A stretch of DNA of 64,000 nucleotides from Pseudoalteromonas piscicida (lineage in GTDB: Bacteria > Pseudomonadota > Gammaproteobacteria > Enterobacterales > Alteromonadaceae), in the NCBI RefSeq assembly GCF_002208135.1, contig NZ_CP021647.1:623501-687500 (forward strand), written 5' to 3'. The notes below the pieces were generated by a model. The model searched no databases, was not told where the DNA came from, and worked only from the letters and a program-made list of their open reading frames with translations. Position numbers and translations under genes: made by a program. Shown here piece after piece: positions 1 to 7,946 of this stretch (positions are counted from its first letter, which is position 1; the number at the start of each line of letters is the position of its first letter).

Positions 1-601
1 GCTCTTCATATGCCAGTCCTTTTTCTTTTAGCAAGGCTTTGGCTTTTTCACAGAATGGACAGCCAATCTTGCTAATAACGGTAACCGGCTCTGGTTTGAT
101 TTGGCGCGGGTTAATGTACTCCAACATAGTATCAGCGTCTGACACTTCAAATGGGTCGCCAGGCTTTTCTGGTTCGATAAACATTTTGTCAATCACACCA
201 TCTTTTACCAGCATTGAATAACGCCAGCTGCGTTTGCCAAAACCTAAATCGTTTTTATCAACTAACATGCCCATGCCGTCAGTGAATTCGCCGTTACCGT
301 CAGGTAGTAGTGTAATATTCTGCGCTTCTTGGTACTGTGCCCATGCGTTCATTACAAACGTATCATTAACGGATAAACACGCGATTTCGTCGACACCATT
401 TTGTTTAAATACGCTAGCAAGCTCGTTATAGCGAGGTAAGTGCGTAGACGAACAAGTTGGTGTAAAGGCACCAGGCAAAGAAAATACAACTACAGTTTTA
501 CCTTTAAAAATTTCATCGGTGGTGACGTGCTTCCACTCTTCATTTTCTCTAATTGGGAATGTAACCTGTGGTACGCGTTGACCTTCAATATTCTTTAACA
601 T
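1..601 (-). CDS. Peroxiredoxin–glutaredoxin hybrid protein (3' end outside window)
   Basis: This thiol peroxidase reduces hydrogen peroxide and organic peroxides, with glutathione recycling through its own glutaredoxin domain in the cytoplasm. Reading from the ATG at 601, 200 residues are visible. An N-terminal Prx5-type domain carries the peroxidatic site PGAFTPTC (Cys50), and the start of a C-terminal glutaredoxin domain carries CPFC (Cys181, Cys184). Family members are about 240 residues, so roughly 40 are missing beyond base 1. The start is supported by AAGGA seven bases upstream. The gene is divergent from the DinB-fold gene. Hybrids of this kind are often controlled by OxyR, but no oxyR gene is in view. 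I am very sure of the family. Confidence 0.95.
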   Translation of the reverse strand, partial: MLKNIEGQRVPQVTFPIRENEEWKHVTTDEIFKGKTVVVFSLPGAFTPTCSSTHLPRYNELASVFKQNGVDEIACLSVNDTFVMNAWAQYQEAQNITLLPDGNGEFTDGMGMLVDKNDLGFGKRSWRYSMLVKDGVIDKMFIEPEKPGDPFEVSDADTMLEYINPRQIKPEPVTVISKIGCPFCEKAKALLKEKGLAYEE

Positions 602-787
602 TTTGCTTTCCTTCTTAAGTTGATGTAGCCATTATGCCGTGCGCATTTTGATTTGTATAATTGATAGTTAAGGTTAAAGTGTTCAATAAAATTGATTGTT
701 TTCGACTTCAAGTATTTGTATTTTTTAACCTAGCCAATGCCGCTAAGTTGAGATTAGTCAATTTTTATAAGAGCAGGGAATATTTAG

Positions 788-1321
788 ATGAAAGCAAATT
801 TTGAATTAATGGCGGATTACAATCGCTGGATGAACGAAAGATTATTTGAAGCTGTTTCGGGATTGAACGCCACGGAATTACACCAAGATCGAGGGGCTTT
901 TTTTGGATCTATTATGGGGTCATTAAACCATATTCTTGTTGCCGATATTATTTGGCTTAAGCGCTATACAGAGCATAGCCATCATGTTGAAGCACTGAAC
1001 GCTGTTGCAACGATGCCGCTGCCGACAAAACTTGATGCGATGCTGTATGAAGATTTTGCAGCGTTGAGACAGGCAAGGGCGGAAATGGATAGGGTGATTA
1101 TTGAATTTGCGAATGAAGTCACTGAGGAGGCGCTTGCAGCCGATTTACACTACAAAAACACACAAGGTAAAACCTTTTCTCGCAAGTTTGGTTTTTTAGT
1201 GCATCATTTATTTAATCATCAGACACACCATAGAGGGCAAATAACGACATTACTCAGCCAGATTGGTATTGATATGGGAGAAACCGACCTATTAGCTCGG
1301 ATCCCCACATCATTTGGTTAG
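788..1321 (+). CDS. DinB-family metal-binding four-helix protein
   Basis: This 177-residue cytoplasmic protein belongs to the DinB/YfiT-like superfamily. These are four-helix bundles that bind a divalent metal, and some act as thiol-dependent transferases or hydrolases. The three expected histidine ligands are visible: His48 in the NHILVAD segment, and His144 and His148 in the NHQTHHRGQ motif. Length fits the family. A purine-rich GAGCAGGGAA lies upstream of the ATG. It stands alone, divergent from the peroxiredoxin hybrid. Nothing in the sequence shows the substrate; despite the name there is no evident SOS box and no link to DNA polymerase IV. Confidence 0.88.
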   Translation: MKANFELMADYNRWMNERLFEAVSGLNATELHQDRGAFFGSIMGSLNHILVADIIWLKRYTEHSHHVEALNAVATMPLPTKLDAMLYEDFAALRQARAEMDRVIIEFANEVTEEALAADLHYKNTQGKTFSRKFGFLVHHLFNHQTHHRGQITTLLSQIGIDMGETDLLARIPTSFG

Positions 1322-1468
1322 TGCTCTGGCTGGTTTTACCGCTTCAGTTATGTCTAGTGTTTTGTGCTAGTGGCTATGAGAAGGGTTGTAAAGCTAGACA
1401 TTAGCTCTACAGGCCTTTAGAAACCGTGGTCGGTAAAGCCTGCTAAGAAGAATTTCACTCGCTAACTT

Positions 1469-1732
1469 TTACAATAACTCTGAATAGAGCTCCTCTAGCC
1501 ATTCATGAAGGTCCTCTATGGAGTCAAAATCTTCGTCTGTTAATTCTTCATACTCTGTTAGTGAAATAAGATTTAAGTCTATAGCCTCCCGAAGTTGGGC
1601 TCTGACTTTAATCAAGTCATAAGGGTAGTTTTCTCCAATGCCGACAGCTCTTCTCAAAATACTGGGGTCATAGCTTTCGACATGACAATAAGTTTTTAAA
1701 ATGGTTCTTAAAGGATCTTCAAGTTTATTCAT
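1469..1732 (-). CDS. Small acidic protein, probable orphan immunity protein
   Basis: This encodes 87 residues, strongly acidic at the C-terminus (TDEDFDSIEDLHEWLEELYSELL region), with no signal peptide or membrane segment. I do not recognise the family with certainty; size, charge and place suggest an immunity protein of a polymorphic-toxin or contact-inhibition system. It starts seven bases after the stop of a decayed toxin tail (1740–1933), the usual toxin–immunity order. It lies downstream of the VgrG effector and its own immunity gene, as displaced toxin–immunity pairs do. The reading frame is intact although the toxin is broken, consistent with retention for protection against kin. Confidence 0.6.
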   Translation of the reverse strand: MNKLEDPLRTILKTYCHVESYDPSILRRAVGIGENYPYDLIKVRAQLREAIDLNLISLTEYEELTDEDFDSIEDLHEWLEELYSELL

Positions 1733-1739
1733 CGTATAT

Positions 1740-1933
1740 TTACTTCTTTAGTTCAGGGTATAATGTGTGCAATTTAATGTTACCATCTTCTATTAGATAT
1801 ATAGCTTTGGCGTTTCCGTTTGAAAAATCTGTAACCTCGTATCCAGTGGGGGTTTTTCTTGGAAGCTAGTCTAGTTATTCCCCGTACCGCATTTCTGTAG
1901 TTATAGCCAAAAATATCTTCAAGCGGTATTTAT
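1740..1933 (-). pseudogene. Frameshifted remnant of a polymorphic-toxin C-terminus
   Basis: On the minus strand a coding-like stretch reads IPLEDIFGYNYRNAVRGITRL in one frame up to about base 1866. After a one-base shift it continues as PRKTPTGYEVTDFSNGNAK and ends in IKLHTLYPELKK at the stop 1740–1742. The two halves join into one smooth segment of about 60 residues only if a frameshift is assumed, and no start codon or complete domain is present. It abuts the hairpin repeat at 1934 on its 5' side and the orphan immunity gene on its 3' side. I infer the tail of a displaced effector toxin; the toxin class is unknown. Confidence 0.6.
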
Positions 1934-2085
1934 GCGCTCCTCGTTTATGCCTTCAAAACGACGTTATTGAGCGAATCAAGAAAACCTCGTCCCACATCAC
2001 ACCTGCTCTTCATACCACAAGCCGAATATCGTTGTGGGAGGCGGTTTACCCGCCGAGAAGTTATGCTTTTCTGGTGTGGTGTTGA
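1934..2085. repeat. Hairpin-rich dispersed repeat, copy A
   Basis: This non-coding block contains short stem-loops (GGCGG-TTTAC-CCGCC near 2040–2053) bracketed by CATCACACC and its inverse GGTGTGGTG. The 30-base stretch 2031–2060 recurs nearly exactly at 7719–7748 (copy C), and the part around 1936–2000 resembles copy B near 7408–7490. It sits exactly between a decayed VgrG linker copy and a toxin remnant, so it interrupts what was once one gene. No transposase is present. Confidence 0.7.
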
Positions 2086-2360
2086 AGTCGTCTAGGCGTT
2101 TAACCGTGGCTTGCATGCCTTCGATGGCGGCGTCAGGGAGTAGTAGGTCGTAGTGCCAACTGGTAGACATATCATCGAGTGAATCGCGCAGACCTTTGAC
2201 GATGTTTTTAACTTTCGTGGCGGATTGTTTTCCTAGGTCTTGCCAGTTGATGTCTCTTAGGTATTTAACTGGGTCGCCTTTACCGACTTTTCTTTGGGTA
2301 AAAAGCCGCAGTACTGCAAGCGCAGCGGAGAGTGATTCTCCGGTATTTTTTTAAGATAAC
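2086..2360 (-). pseudogene. Decayed duplicate of the VgrG linker region
   Basis: This segment is a near copy of 3994–4253, the part of the intact vgrG that encodes the linker before the toxin domain (NIVKGLRDSLDDMSTSWHYD, then LLLPDAAIEGMQATVKRLDD). It differs by scattered substitutions, an extra T in the T-run near 2350, and an insertion of about 28 bases near 2287–2314 that breaks the frame. It has no start codon. Its position downstream of the active effector, ahead of a second toxin tail and immunity gene, fits a toxin module displaced by homologous recombination through the shared linker. Confidence 0.85.
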
Positions 2361-2513
2361 TTTGACTATGGTTGTGGTATGTCTTGGGCTTCTATTTGTG
2401 ACTTTGTCTTACCACTGCATATCATCTCAACAAAACAGTTGAAAGTTAGCTACCGTGGTTTCTCTAATTAAACATGTAAACGAAAGCAGCAAAAGAAATT
2501 TGGTGAGAAGTGT

Positions 2514-2541
2514 AGGCTAGGAGGATGATTGAACCTAGCCT
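2514..2541 (-). terminator. Stem-loop downstream of the Tdi1-like gene
   Basis: AGGCTAGG (2514–2521) pairs with CCTAGCCT (2534–2541) across a 12-base loop. It lies 36 bases past the stop of the immunity gene on the minus strand. There is no clear T-run after it, so it may be a weak terminator or an RNA-stabilising stem. Confidence 0.4.
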
Positions 2542-2577
2542 CACAACATCTATGCATTTAAAGGACTTAAAAAAGTG

Positions 2578-3264
2578 CTATTGGTTATGGGGTAATTGGT
2601 TAGATAGCGCAACGATATCAGCCATAACACGTTTCTCTCCAAGGTCAGCTAGGAAAGCTAAATGTTCCGTGGCTTTAACCTTTTGGAGATTCTCAAGCTT
2701 AGGTTCGCCACCAAGGGCAAGAGCTGGCACGAAGCCATAGATCTCTCCATTTTCAAGAGGACCTAGTTTTTCGACAGCACGTTCAAAAAGAGGCTGATCA
2801 TTGATATCGTCTAAATCAATTTCTGAAGTTGTTTTTATAGAAAAGAAAAGGTCTAGGCTTCTAGTTTCACCTCTACTAACATATTTTTCATTATCAAAGG
2901 TCGGGAAAATCATGCCATAACTACTTGTTATTGAAATGCTATTCCCTGAATTCTTTCCCCAGACATAGATCTCACCGAATGCATCTAGTGCAATTACATG
3001 GAAGCTGTCTATACCGTCATTTTGCATTTTTTCAAACTTCGTGCCTCTTAACCATTCAGTCAAGATATCTTGATAATCCTTTGGGTTGACCATCCACAAG
3101 CGACCACTCCCCCAACCACAAAAGCCGTACTCCTTCCAATACTCTAGTAAATTATTAGGTAAAATACCTTGGTAATACTGGAGTTGCTCATCTGTTGGTT
3201 GAATCGCTTCTATCGCTGGGCCAAACCCACCAAAGTTATAAAAATTGTCAAAAAACTTGTTCAT
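2578..3264 (-). CDS. T6SS immunity protein, Tdi1-like (GAD-like + DUF1851)
   Basis: This cytoplasmic protein of 228 residues has the two-part layout of Tdi1, the immunity protein of the Agrobacterium Tde1 DNase: an N-terminal GAD-like region (LPNNLLEYWKEYGFCGWGSG, about residues 35–60) and a C-terminal DUF1851-type region with FVPALALGG. It should bind and neutralise the Ntox15 domain of the VgrG encoded just upstream. I place the start at the ATG at 3264, which overlaps the vgrG stop as TAATG and has AGGTG seven bases before it. A GTG at 3273 would add three residues. Translational coupling is likely. Family assignment is from recognition of both domains and the matching toxin. Confidence 0.85.
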   Translation of the reverse strand: MNKFFDNFYNFGGFGPAIEAIQPTDEQLQYYQGILPNNLLEYWKEYGFCGWGSGRLWMVNPKDYQDILTEWLRGTKFEKMQNDGIDSFHVIALDAFGEIYVWGKNSGNSISITSSYGMIFPTFDNEKYVSRGETRSLDLFFSIKTTSEIDLDDINDQPLFERAVEKLGPLENGEIYGFVPALALGGEPKLENLQKVKATEHLAFLADLGEKRVMADIVALSNQLPHNQ

Positions 3265-6200
3265 TATTTGCACCTATGTAGATTCATATTCAATTTTGCA
3301 TCTGGGCCCAATGCTTTTAGTGCTTTCTCTGCCTCATTATCCATTAGCTCAACACGACTTAACGTAGTCTTTTTACCTGAGTTATCAAAACCTTTTTTAT
3401 TCCATCGCGCGCCAATAGATTGGTTAACACTAGCGTCACCTAAATCAACCACCTCATCTAACCCCCCTGCAATCATATCAGGGTTATGTAAAGCATTGAG
3501 GGTTTTCATGTCCCTTTTTGCTAATTCTTCAGCTTTTCTAACAGCTTCTTCGCCGAAGTACTCTCCACTTTCTTGGAGCTCTAATTTGTATTTGTCAATT
3601 AACTTTTTCTTAAACTTTTCTCTAGCCGCCTTCTGCGCCTTACCAGTTCCTTTTCGTCCAATCTTTTTATAAGCATCGCGATTTTCAAGATACTGTTTTA
3701 CAGTCATGCTATTTAGCCCATCCATTTGTCCTTTTAATTGGCGGTCATATTCAACTGCGGTTCCTTTGGCATTCTTTTTAAAACAAGGCACGTTGTATTG
3801 CGGCATACGTTTTATTGCCGCCCCCGGCAACTCATTCCCTTTTGGCGGCTCCAACTCATCGGCTTTGGCTTTGGTGGGCTTGTCGGTGACGCCTCGAATT
3901 GGTGATTGGCCTTGATACTCATCCAGTGCTTTATTAACTCGCTGTCCGATTTCTTGGGCGGCTTGTTGTATATGCTGGTCGATTTTGGGGGTGACGTCGT
4001 CTAGGCGTTTTACCGTGGCTTGCATGCCTTCGATAGCGGCGTCTGGAAGTAGTAGGTCGTAGTGCCAACTGGTAGACATGTCATCAAGTGAATCGCGTAG
4101 GCCTTTGACGATGTTTTTAACTTCCGTAGCGGATTGTTTTCCTAGGTCTTGCCAGTTGATGTCTCTTAGGTATTTAACTGGGTCGCCTTTACCGAGCTTG
4201 CGTAAAACGGCAAGCGCAGCGGAGAGTGATTCTCCGGTATTTTTTAAGATAACCTTGCCCACGCCTTTGACTGCTGAGCCCACAACTGGCACTAAACCAA
4301 TACCGGTGAGGGTAAAGGCAAGCCAAGCGTCGGTGTCGTTGGCTTCATCATCGTCAGTTAGTAGCATGACATTGGCGGTGATATCTCGTAAATCCATGAC
4401 TTGGTCGATAATTGGTATCATGGAAATCAAGGTACCTACCACGATTTGTGACGTGGAGGGGTTTTGATTAAAGTCGCCTTGTAGTGTGCCCCACAACCAA
4501 TCCCCTGCTTGGGTTGCAATGCCATTGGCTTCTATCAGTGGTGCGGTATTGCCGCTGCGTACCATTTCAGCCGCTTGCGCTGGAGTGATTTGTCCATACA
4601 GTGGGTTTTTAGGGCGATTATCTTCTGGCAGGTAATCGCGTTTGTCCTCACCATATTGCACGGTGTATTGACCAGGCGGGGCATTCTCAATTTTTGCTTT
4701 ACCGCTGTCATCTAAGTTACCAGTCAACTCTGTGCCGTTTGCAAATCGAATGGTATAAGGCGCGCCCATAATTGGGCTGCCATCTTGATAGGTATAAGAC
4801 AGCTCAATGGTACTACTCGCCATGGTGGCAATGCCATCGGCGGCCAGTGAGAGTCGAGCATTTTCAGACAGCGCTTGAATTTGCGGCACACTCGGCATCG
4901 TGGCGCTTTGTTTACCACCAATATCTTGCTCCATGCTACCGTCAAACACGGTCATGGCTTTGCCTTTTAAGGTCAGTAACTTGTCTGCAAAGATGTTGAC
5001 GTTACCACTTGAGTCAATACTGATTTCACTGCCGCCATTGGCAAGGGTGAGGTTGCCAGAGCCACTGCCTTTTACTGCGATATTGCCTTGACTTTGGATG
5101 ATTTGACTTCCCGCGGGAGCGGTAATGGTAAGGTTGTTATCTGCCTTGAGGTTTATATCACTTTGGATAACACTGCGATGGCTGCGACCCGCCTTAAGGG
5201 TCAAATTTTGTTTGGCGCTGACGTCAATTTGATTGGCGGTGACGTCTAGGTTGGTTGCTGCATCAATAATCACCGACTTTTTACTCTCCAGTGCCAGTTG
5301 TTGTTTGGCGCTGGCAATAAAGGTTTTATTGGTGAGTAGTCGAATTGCGCTTTTAACACTGCCAAGTTGTATGTCTTTGGCCGCAAAAATATTCATCGCA
5401 CCAAGTTGCGCAAGCCAGTGAATATAGGGCTGCTTTTTATCCCCATGTAAGACTAAGTACTGATTGCTCGCTAGGGTTTGCAACACAATATGCGGGGTAT
5501 TTGGGGTGTCATCAAACATCAATAGGTTTTGGCCGCGAGAGCACAACACGTTTTGGGCGTTATTGGCGCTAGTAACAACCGATGGTTGGGTGTCGTTAAG
5601 CGCAAACCCTAACAGGTAACTTTGGTCAGGGTCGTTGTTCATACAACCGATGAGCACATTACTGTCTGGCAGCAGTGGAAAGTGTAATCCCGTTGGTTGC
5701 TTTTGACCGCGACAGGCATATTGTGTGAGGCGCTTTACTGATTCAGTCACCTGACTATCAAAATGTACTTGCGTGGCATATTGCCCTTGGGTATCTAGAT
5801 GAGGATTGGCCTTTGACCCTGACAGCGAGCGCACTGTGGCGGTAAACACCATCGGTTTAGGGCTATGCTCTGGGGGCGCGATACGTATTGGCTCACCCCG
5901 TGGTACACACACCGACTCGCTATGATATGCAACTTGCTTAGGGTCATTAGCACTGCCTTGCTTATACACCTGTTTACTGCGAATACAGGTATAATCGCCA
6001 CCTTTCGCTGTGCCCAATTTACCATTTAACGAAAACGAATAACCGGCATTGGCTTCGGCTACGTTCCCTACCAGCGTGACTTCATTTTTACCTTGTTGAT
6101 AGGCAAGCTCAAGATTGCCGGTGCGCTCAAATTGCTCAGCGGGATTGTGTGCAGCAGGCTCAAAATAGCTGCGCTGCGCCGAGCTGACCGAGGTTGGTGG

Positions 6201-6893
6201 ATGGGCATTCATATGCACTTGGGAGCCACCCATTCTAAAACGATGGCGACTTTGGCACTGCGTAAACCCAACAAAGCCAGTTTCATGTTCGTGAACCAGA
6301 CCATCTTTATCCGTCACCGACAGTAAGCCTCGCTCAATATACGGGCTTGCAAGATTCCCCTCGGCAATCACTATCGACTCAATAAAATCATGGCATTCAA
6401 ACCAATAAATTAAGCCGTACTTTGCTAATAGTCGGGTGAAAAAGGTGTAGTCGTTTTCTAGCGCTTGTACGCACTGCGGTAGCGTGGGTAAGTCTTTAGT
6501 GACTCGCCATTTTATCCGGTCTTGTGAATAGCCGGCTTTTTGTATCAACTTATTGAGGACAGTCTGGACATTGGCTTGTACAAAGATTTGGCTTTTTTCT
6601 GTTTGCTTAAGTAACTCAAGGCGAGGCTTTAAAACCACCTCTGCACTACAGGTGTGCTCAGACACAAAACCAGATTGGATATCAAACAAAGTCCCAGTGA
6701 AATACGTTGATATTGCATCTGGTGACTCAATTTCAAACGTGAGCATATTGCCGACGAGTAACTCATCAGCCAGGTCAAATTGGGATTCTAGGTTCGCTTT
6801 GAGTAAAAAGCCGCTATTGATACAGGTCGTGAGTTCAAAATCGACGACATGTACAGGATGGTTAGTACCATACACCACAATCCTTGTTTGCAT
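3264..6893 (-). CDS. vgrG: VgrG spike protein with C-terminal Ntox15 DNase domain
   Basis: This is a specialised T6SS effector of 1,209 residues. The N-terminus is the gp27/gp5-like VgrG spike (CVQALENDYTFFTRLLAKYG near residue 140, then an OB-fold and beta-helix repeats to about 650). A short transthyretin-like beta domain follows (about 690–750), then a pre-toxin segment with a hydrophobic stretch (LISMIPIIDQVMDL), a helical linker, and a toxin domain from about 1035. The toxin is Ntox15/Tde1-type: EYDRQLKGQMDGLNSMTV and the catalytic HxxD motif HNPD at 1136–1139. Known relatives are DNases delivered into rival bacteria. The immunity gene overlaps the stop. No hcp, adaptor or structural T6SS gene is in the window, so this is an orphan vgrG island. 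Confidence 0.93.
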   Translation of the reverse strand: MQTRIVVYGTNHPVHVVDFELTTCINSGFLLKANLESQFDLADELLVGNMLTFEIESPDAISTYFTGTLFDIQSGFVSEHTCSAEVVLKPRLELLKQTEKSQIFVQANVQTVLNKLIQKAGYSQDRIKWRVTKDLPTLPQCVQALENDYTFFTRLLAKYGLIYWFECHDFIESIVIAEGNLASPYIERGLLSVTDKDGLVHEHETGFVGFTQCQSRHRFRMGGSQVHMNAHPPTSVSSAQRSYFEPAAHNPAEQFERTGNLELAYQQGKNEVTLVGNVAEANAGYSFSLNGKLGTAKGGDYTCIRSKQVYKQGSANDPKQVAYHSESVCVPRGEPIRIAPPEHSPKPMVFTATVRSLSGSKANPHLDTQGQYATQVHFDSQVTESVKRLTQYACRGQKQPTGLHFPLLPDSNVLIGCMNNDPDQSYLLGFALNDTQPSVVTSANNAQNVLCSRGQNLLMFDDTPNTPHIVLQTLASNQYLVLHGDKKQPYIHWLAQLGAMNIFAAKDIQLGSVKSAIRLLTNKTFIASAKQQLALESKKSVIIDAATNLDVTANQIDVSAKQNLTLKAGRSHRSVIQSDINLKADNNLTITAPAGSQIIQSQGNIAVKGSGSGNLTLANGGSEISIDSSGNVNIFADKLLTLKGKAMTVFDGSMEQDIGGKQSATMPSVPQIQALSENARLSLAADGIATMASSTIELSYTYQDGSPIMGAPYTIRFANGTELTGNLDDSGKAKIENAPPGQYTVQYGEDKRDYLPEDNRPKNPLYGQITPAQAAEMVRSGNTAPLIEANGIATQAGDWLWGTLQGDFNQNPSTSQIVVGTLISMIPIIDQVMDLRDITANVMLLTDDDEANDTDAWLAFTLTGIGLVPVVGSAVKGVGKVILKNTGESLSAALAVLRKLGKGDPVKYLRDINWQDLGKQSATEVKNIVKGLRDSLDDMSTSWHYDLLLPDAAIEGMQATVKRLDDVTPKIDQHIQQAAQEIGQRVNKALDEYQGQSPIRGVTDKPTKAKADELEPPKGNELPGAAIKRMPQYNVPCFKKNAKGTAVEYDRQLKGQMDGLNSMTVKQYLENRDAYKKIGRKGTGKAQKAAREKFKKKLIDKYKLELQESGEYFGEEAVRKAEELAKRDMKTLNALHNPDMIAGGLDEVVDLGDASVNQSIGARWNKKGFDNSGKKTTLSRVELMDNEAEKALKALGPDAKLNMNLHRCK

Positions 6894-7160
6894 TTTTTAT
6901 GTCCACTGTTGTTGGTTAAAGCTGTTCCACCAATACGCGGTACTACTTCCTAGTGTGCTGCGATTGGTTTTTATTTGCGCGCTATTGTTACATAAAAGGT
7001 AAGCATTTTTAACTGATTTTTTTATTCAGCATTAGAATGCTTATTGGGTGTGCTGGAGAGAGGAAAGTAGCGCTGATTGTTAATTCTGATTTTATCTCCT
7101 GAAGCAGTTAAGTCGCTTACAAGCACCACAAGAACTTATCAGCGCCTTGTGTCTCCCTCA

Positions 7161-7610
7161 TCACACCCGAAAGTAAATTGCCAATGCGTCATTTCAACGC
7201 ATGGATGCGTGAACCAAGGATGGCCCTTACACTGCGGTGACGTTCATATTGGCAATTTACTTGAGGAGTCAGTGTGATGTTGGGAGTGCCTTTTCTTTTG
7301 CGCAACGATTCTTTGGGCATCAAAGAAAAGTAAGTCGTAGCCCATGGATGGGCGTCGAAGTCAGTCAGGAGGACATATTAGCCTTACCCTCCATGGCTCG
7401 TATCAAAGCGCATCCATGCGCTTCTCGTTCATTCTTTTGAAACGACGCGATCGAGCGAACCAAGACAACGTCGCCCAGCATCACACTTAACCCTCAAACC
7501 CTAAGCCGATATAGTGCAACCGTCTTGTAAGGCACGTCCCTGTGCCAGACAAGACTTAGCCGACATTCTGTCGGCACATTGCATATCGGCTTATGCTTTT
7601 CGGGTGTGAT
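7161..7610. repeat. Hairpin-rich dispersed repeat, copy B
   Basis: This is a non-coding block with nested inverted repeats. AAGTAAATTGCCAAT (about 7173–7187) pairs with its exact inverse around 7250–7264. TAAGCCGATAT near 7502 pairs with ATATCGGCTTA near 7583. CATCACACCCGAAA at the left end mirrors CTTTTCGGGTGTGATG at the right end. Small stems with shared loop text occur inside (CGCATGGATGCG, CCCATGGATGGG, GCGCATCCATGCGC, GGCACGTCCCTGTGCC, GCCGACATTCTGTCGGC). The part from 7285 to 7375 resembles 7770–7865. Open frames here are composed of these stems and look spurious. The remaining bases 6894–7160 hold only the vgrG upstream region; I see nothing else there. Confidence 0.75.
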
Positions 7611-7699
7611 GGAGGGGAATAAGTTGGTTGTGAGATCTTCTACGATTTTTACGATTAAGCTGCTCTAAAGCATTGCAAAAGCTATCAGCGTAGCCTCCT

Positions 7700-7866
7700 A
7701 ACTCACAGTCTAAATAGTGTTGTGGGAGGCGGTTCACCCGCCGAGAAGTATGTTTTTCGGGTGATGAGAGAGTGCTCTTTCTTTTGCTATCTTTTCTTTG
7801 GGTATCAAAGAAAGGTAGTCGTAGCCCATGGATGGGCGTCGAAACCTGTCAGGAAGACGGGCTGAC
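7700..7866. repeat. Hairpin-rich dispersed repeat, copy C
   Basis: This block contains GGGAGGCGGTTCACCCGCC (stem GGCGG/CCGCC) shared with copy A, followed by TTCTTTGGGTATCAAAGAAA and GTAGCCCATGGATGGGCGTCG, shared with copy B. It lies between copy B and the DUF4097 gene. It has no coding signal of its own. Confidence 0.7.
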
Positions 7867-7893
7867 TTAACTCATAGTGTCGAGTTAATGTTG

Positions 7894-7940
7894 AACTTTA
7901 CTGACTGTGGAGCAATCGCATATTGCTCCACACTAAAGTT
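7894..7940 (-). terminator. Long stem-loop after the DUF4097 lipoprotein gene
   Basis: TGTGGAGCAAT (7906–7916) pairs perfectly with ATTGCTCCACA (7922–7932) around a five-base loop, with a further outer pairing AACTTTA/TAAAGTT. It begins seven bases after the stop of the DUF4097 gene on the minus strand. A T-run is lacking, so terminator function is probable but not certain. Confidence 0.5.
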
Positions 7941-7946
7941 ATTCAG

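Noticed and set aside
788..1321. Naming this gene dinB (DNA polymerase IV)
   Set aside because: The DinB-family metal-binding fold is unrelated to polymerase IV; only the historical name is shared.
3169..6326. Many open frames on the plus strand opposite the vgrG and immunity genes
   Set aside because: They are antisense shadows of a 1,209-residue gene with clear domains; none shows a start signal or family resemblance.
7077..7440. Open frames on the plus strand inside the hairpin-rich repeats
   Set aside because: They are built from the repeated stems, lack ribosome binding sites and show no domain; the DNA-level repetition explains them.
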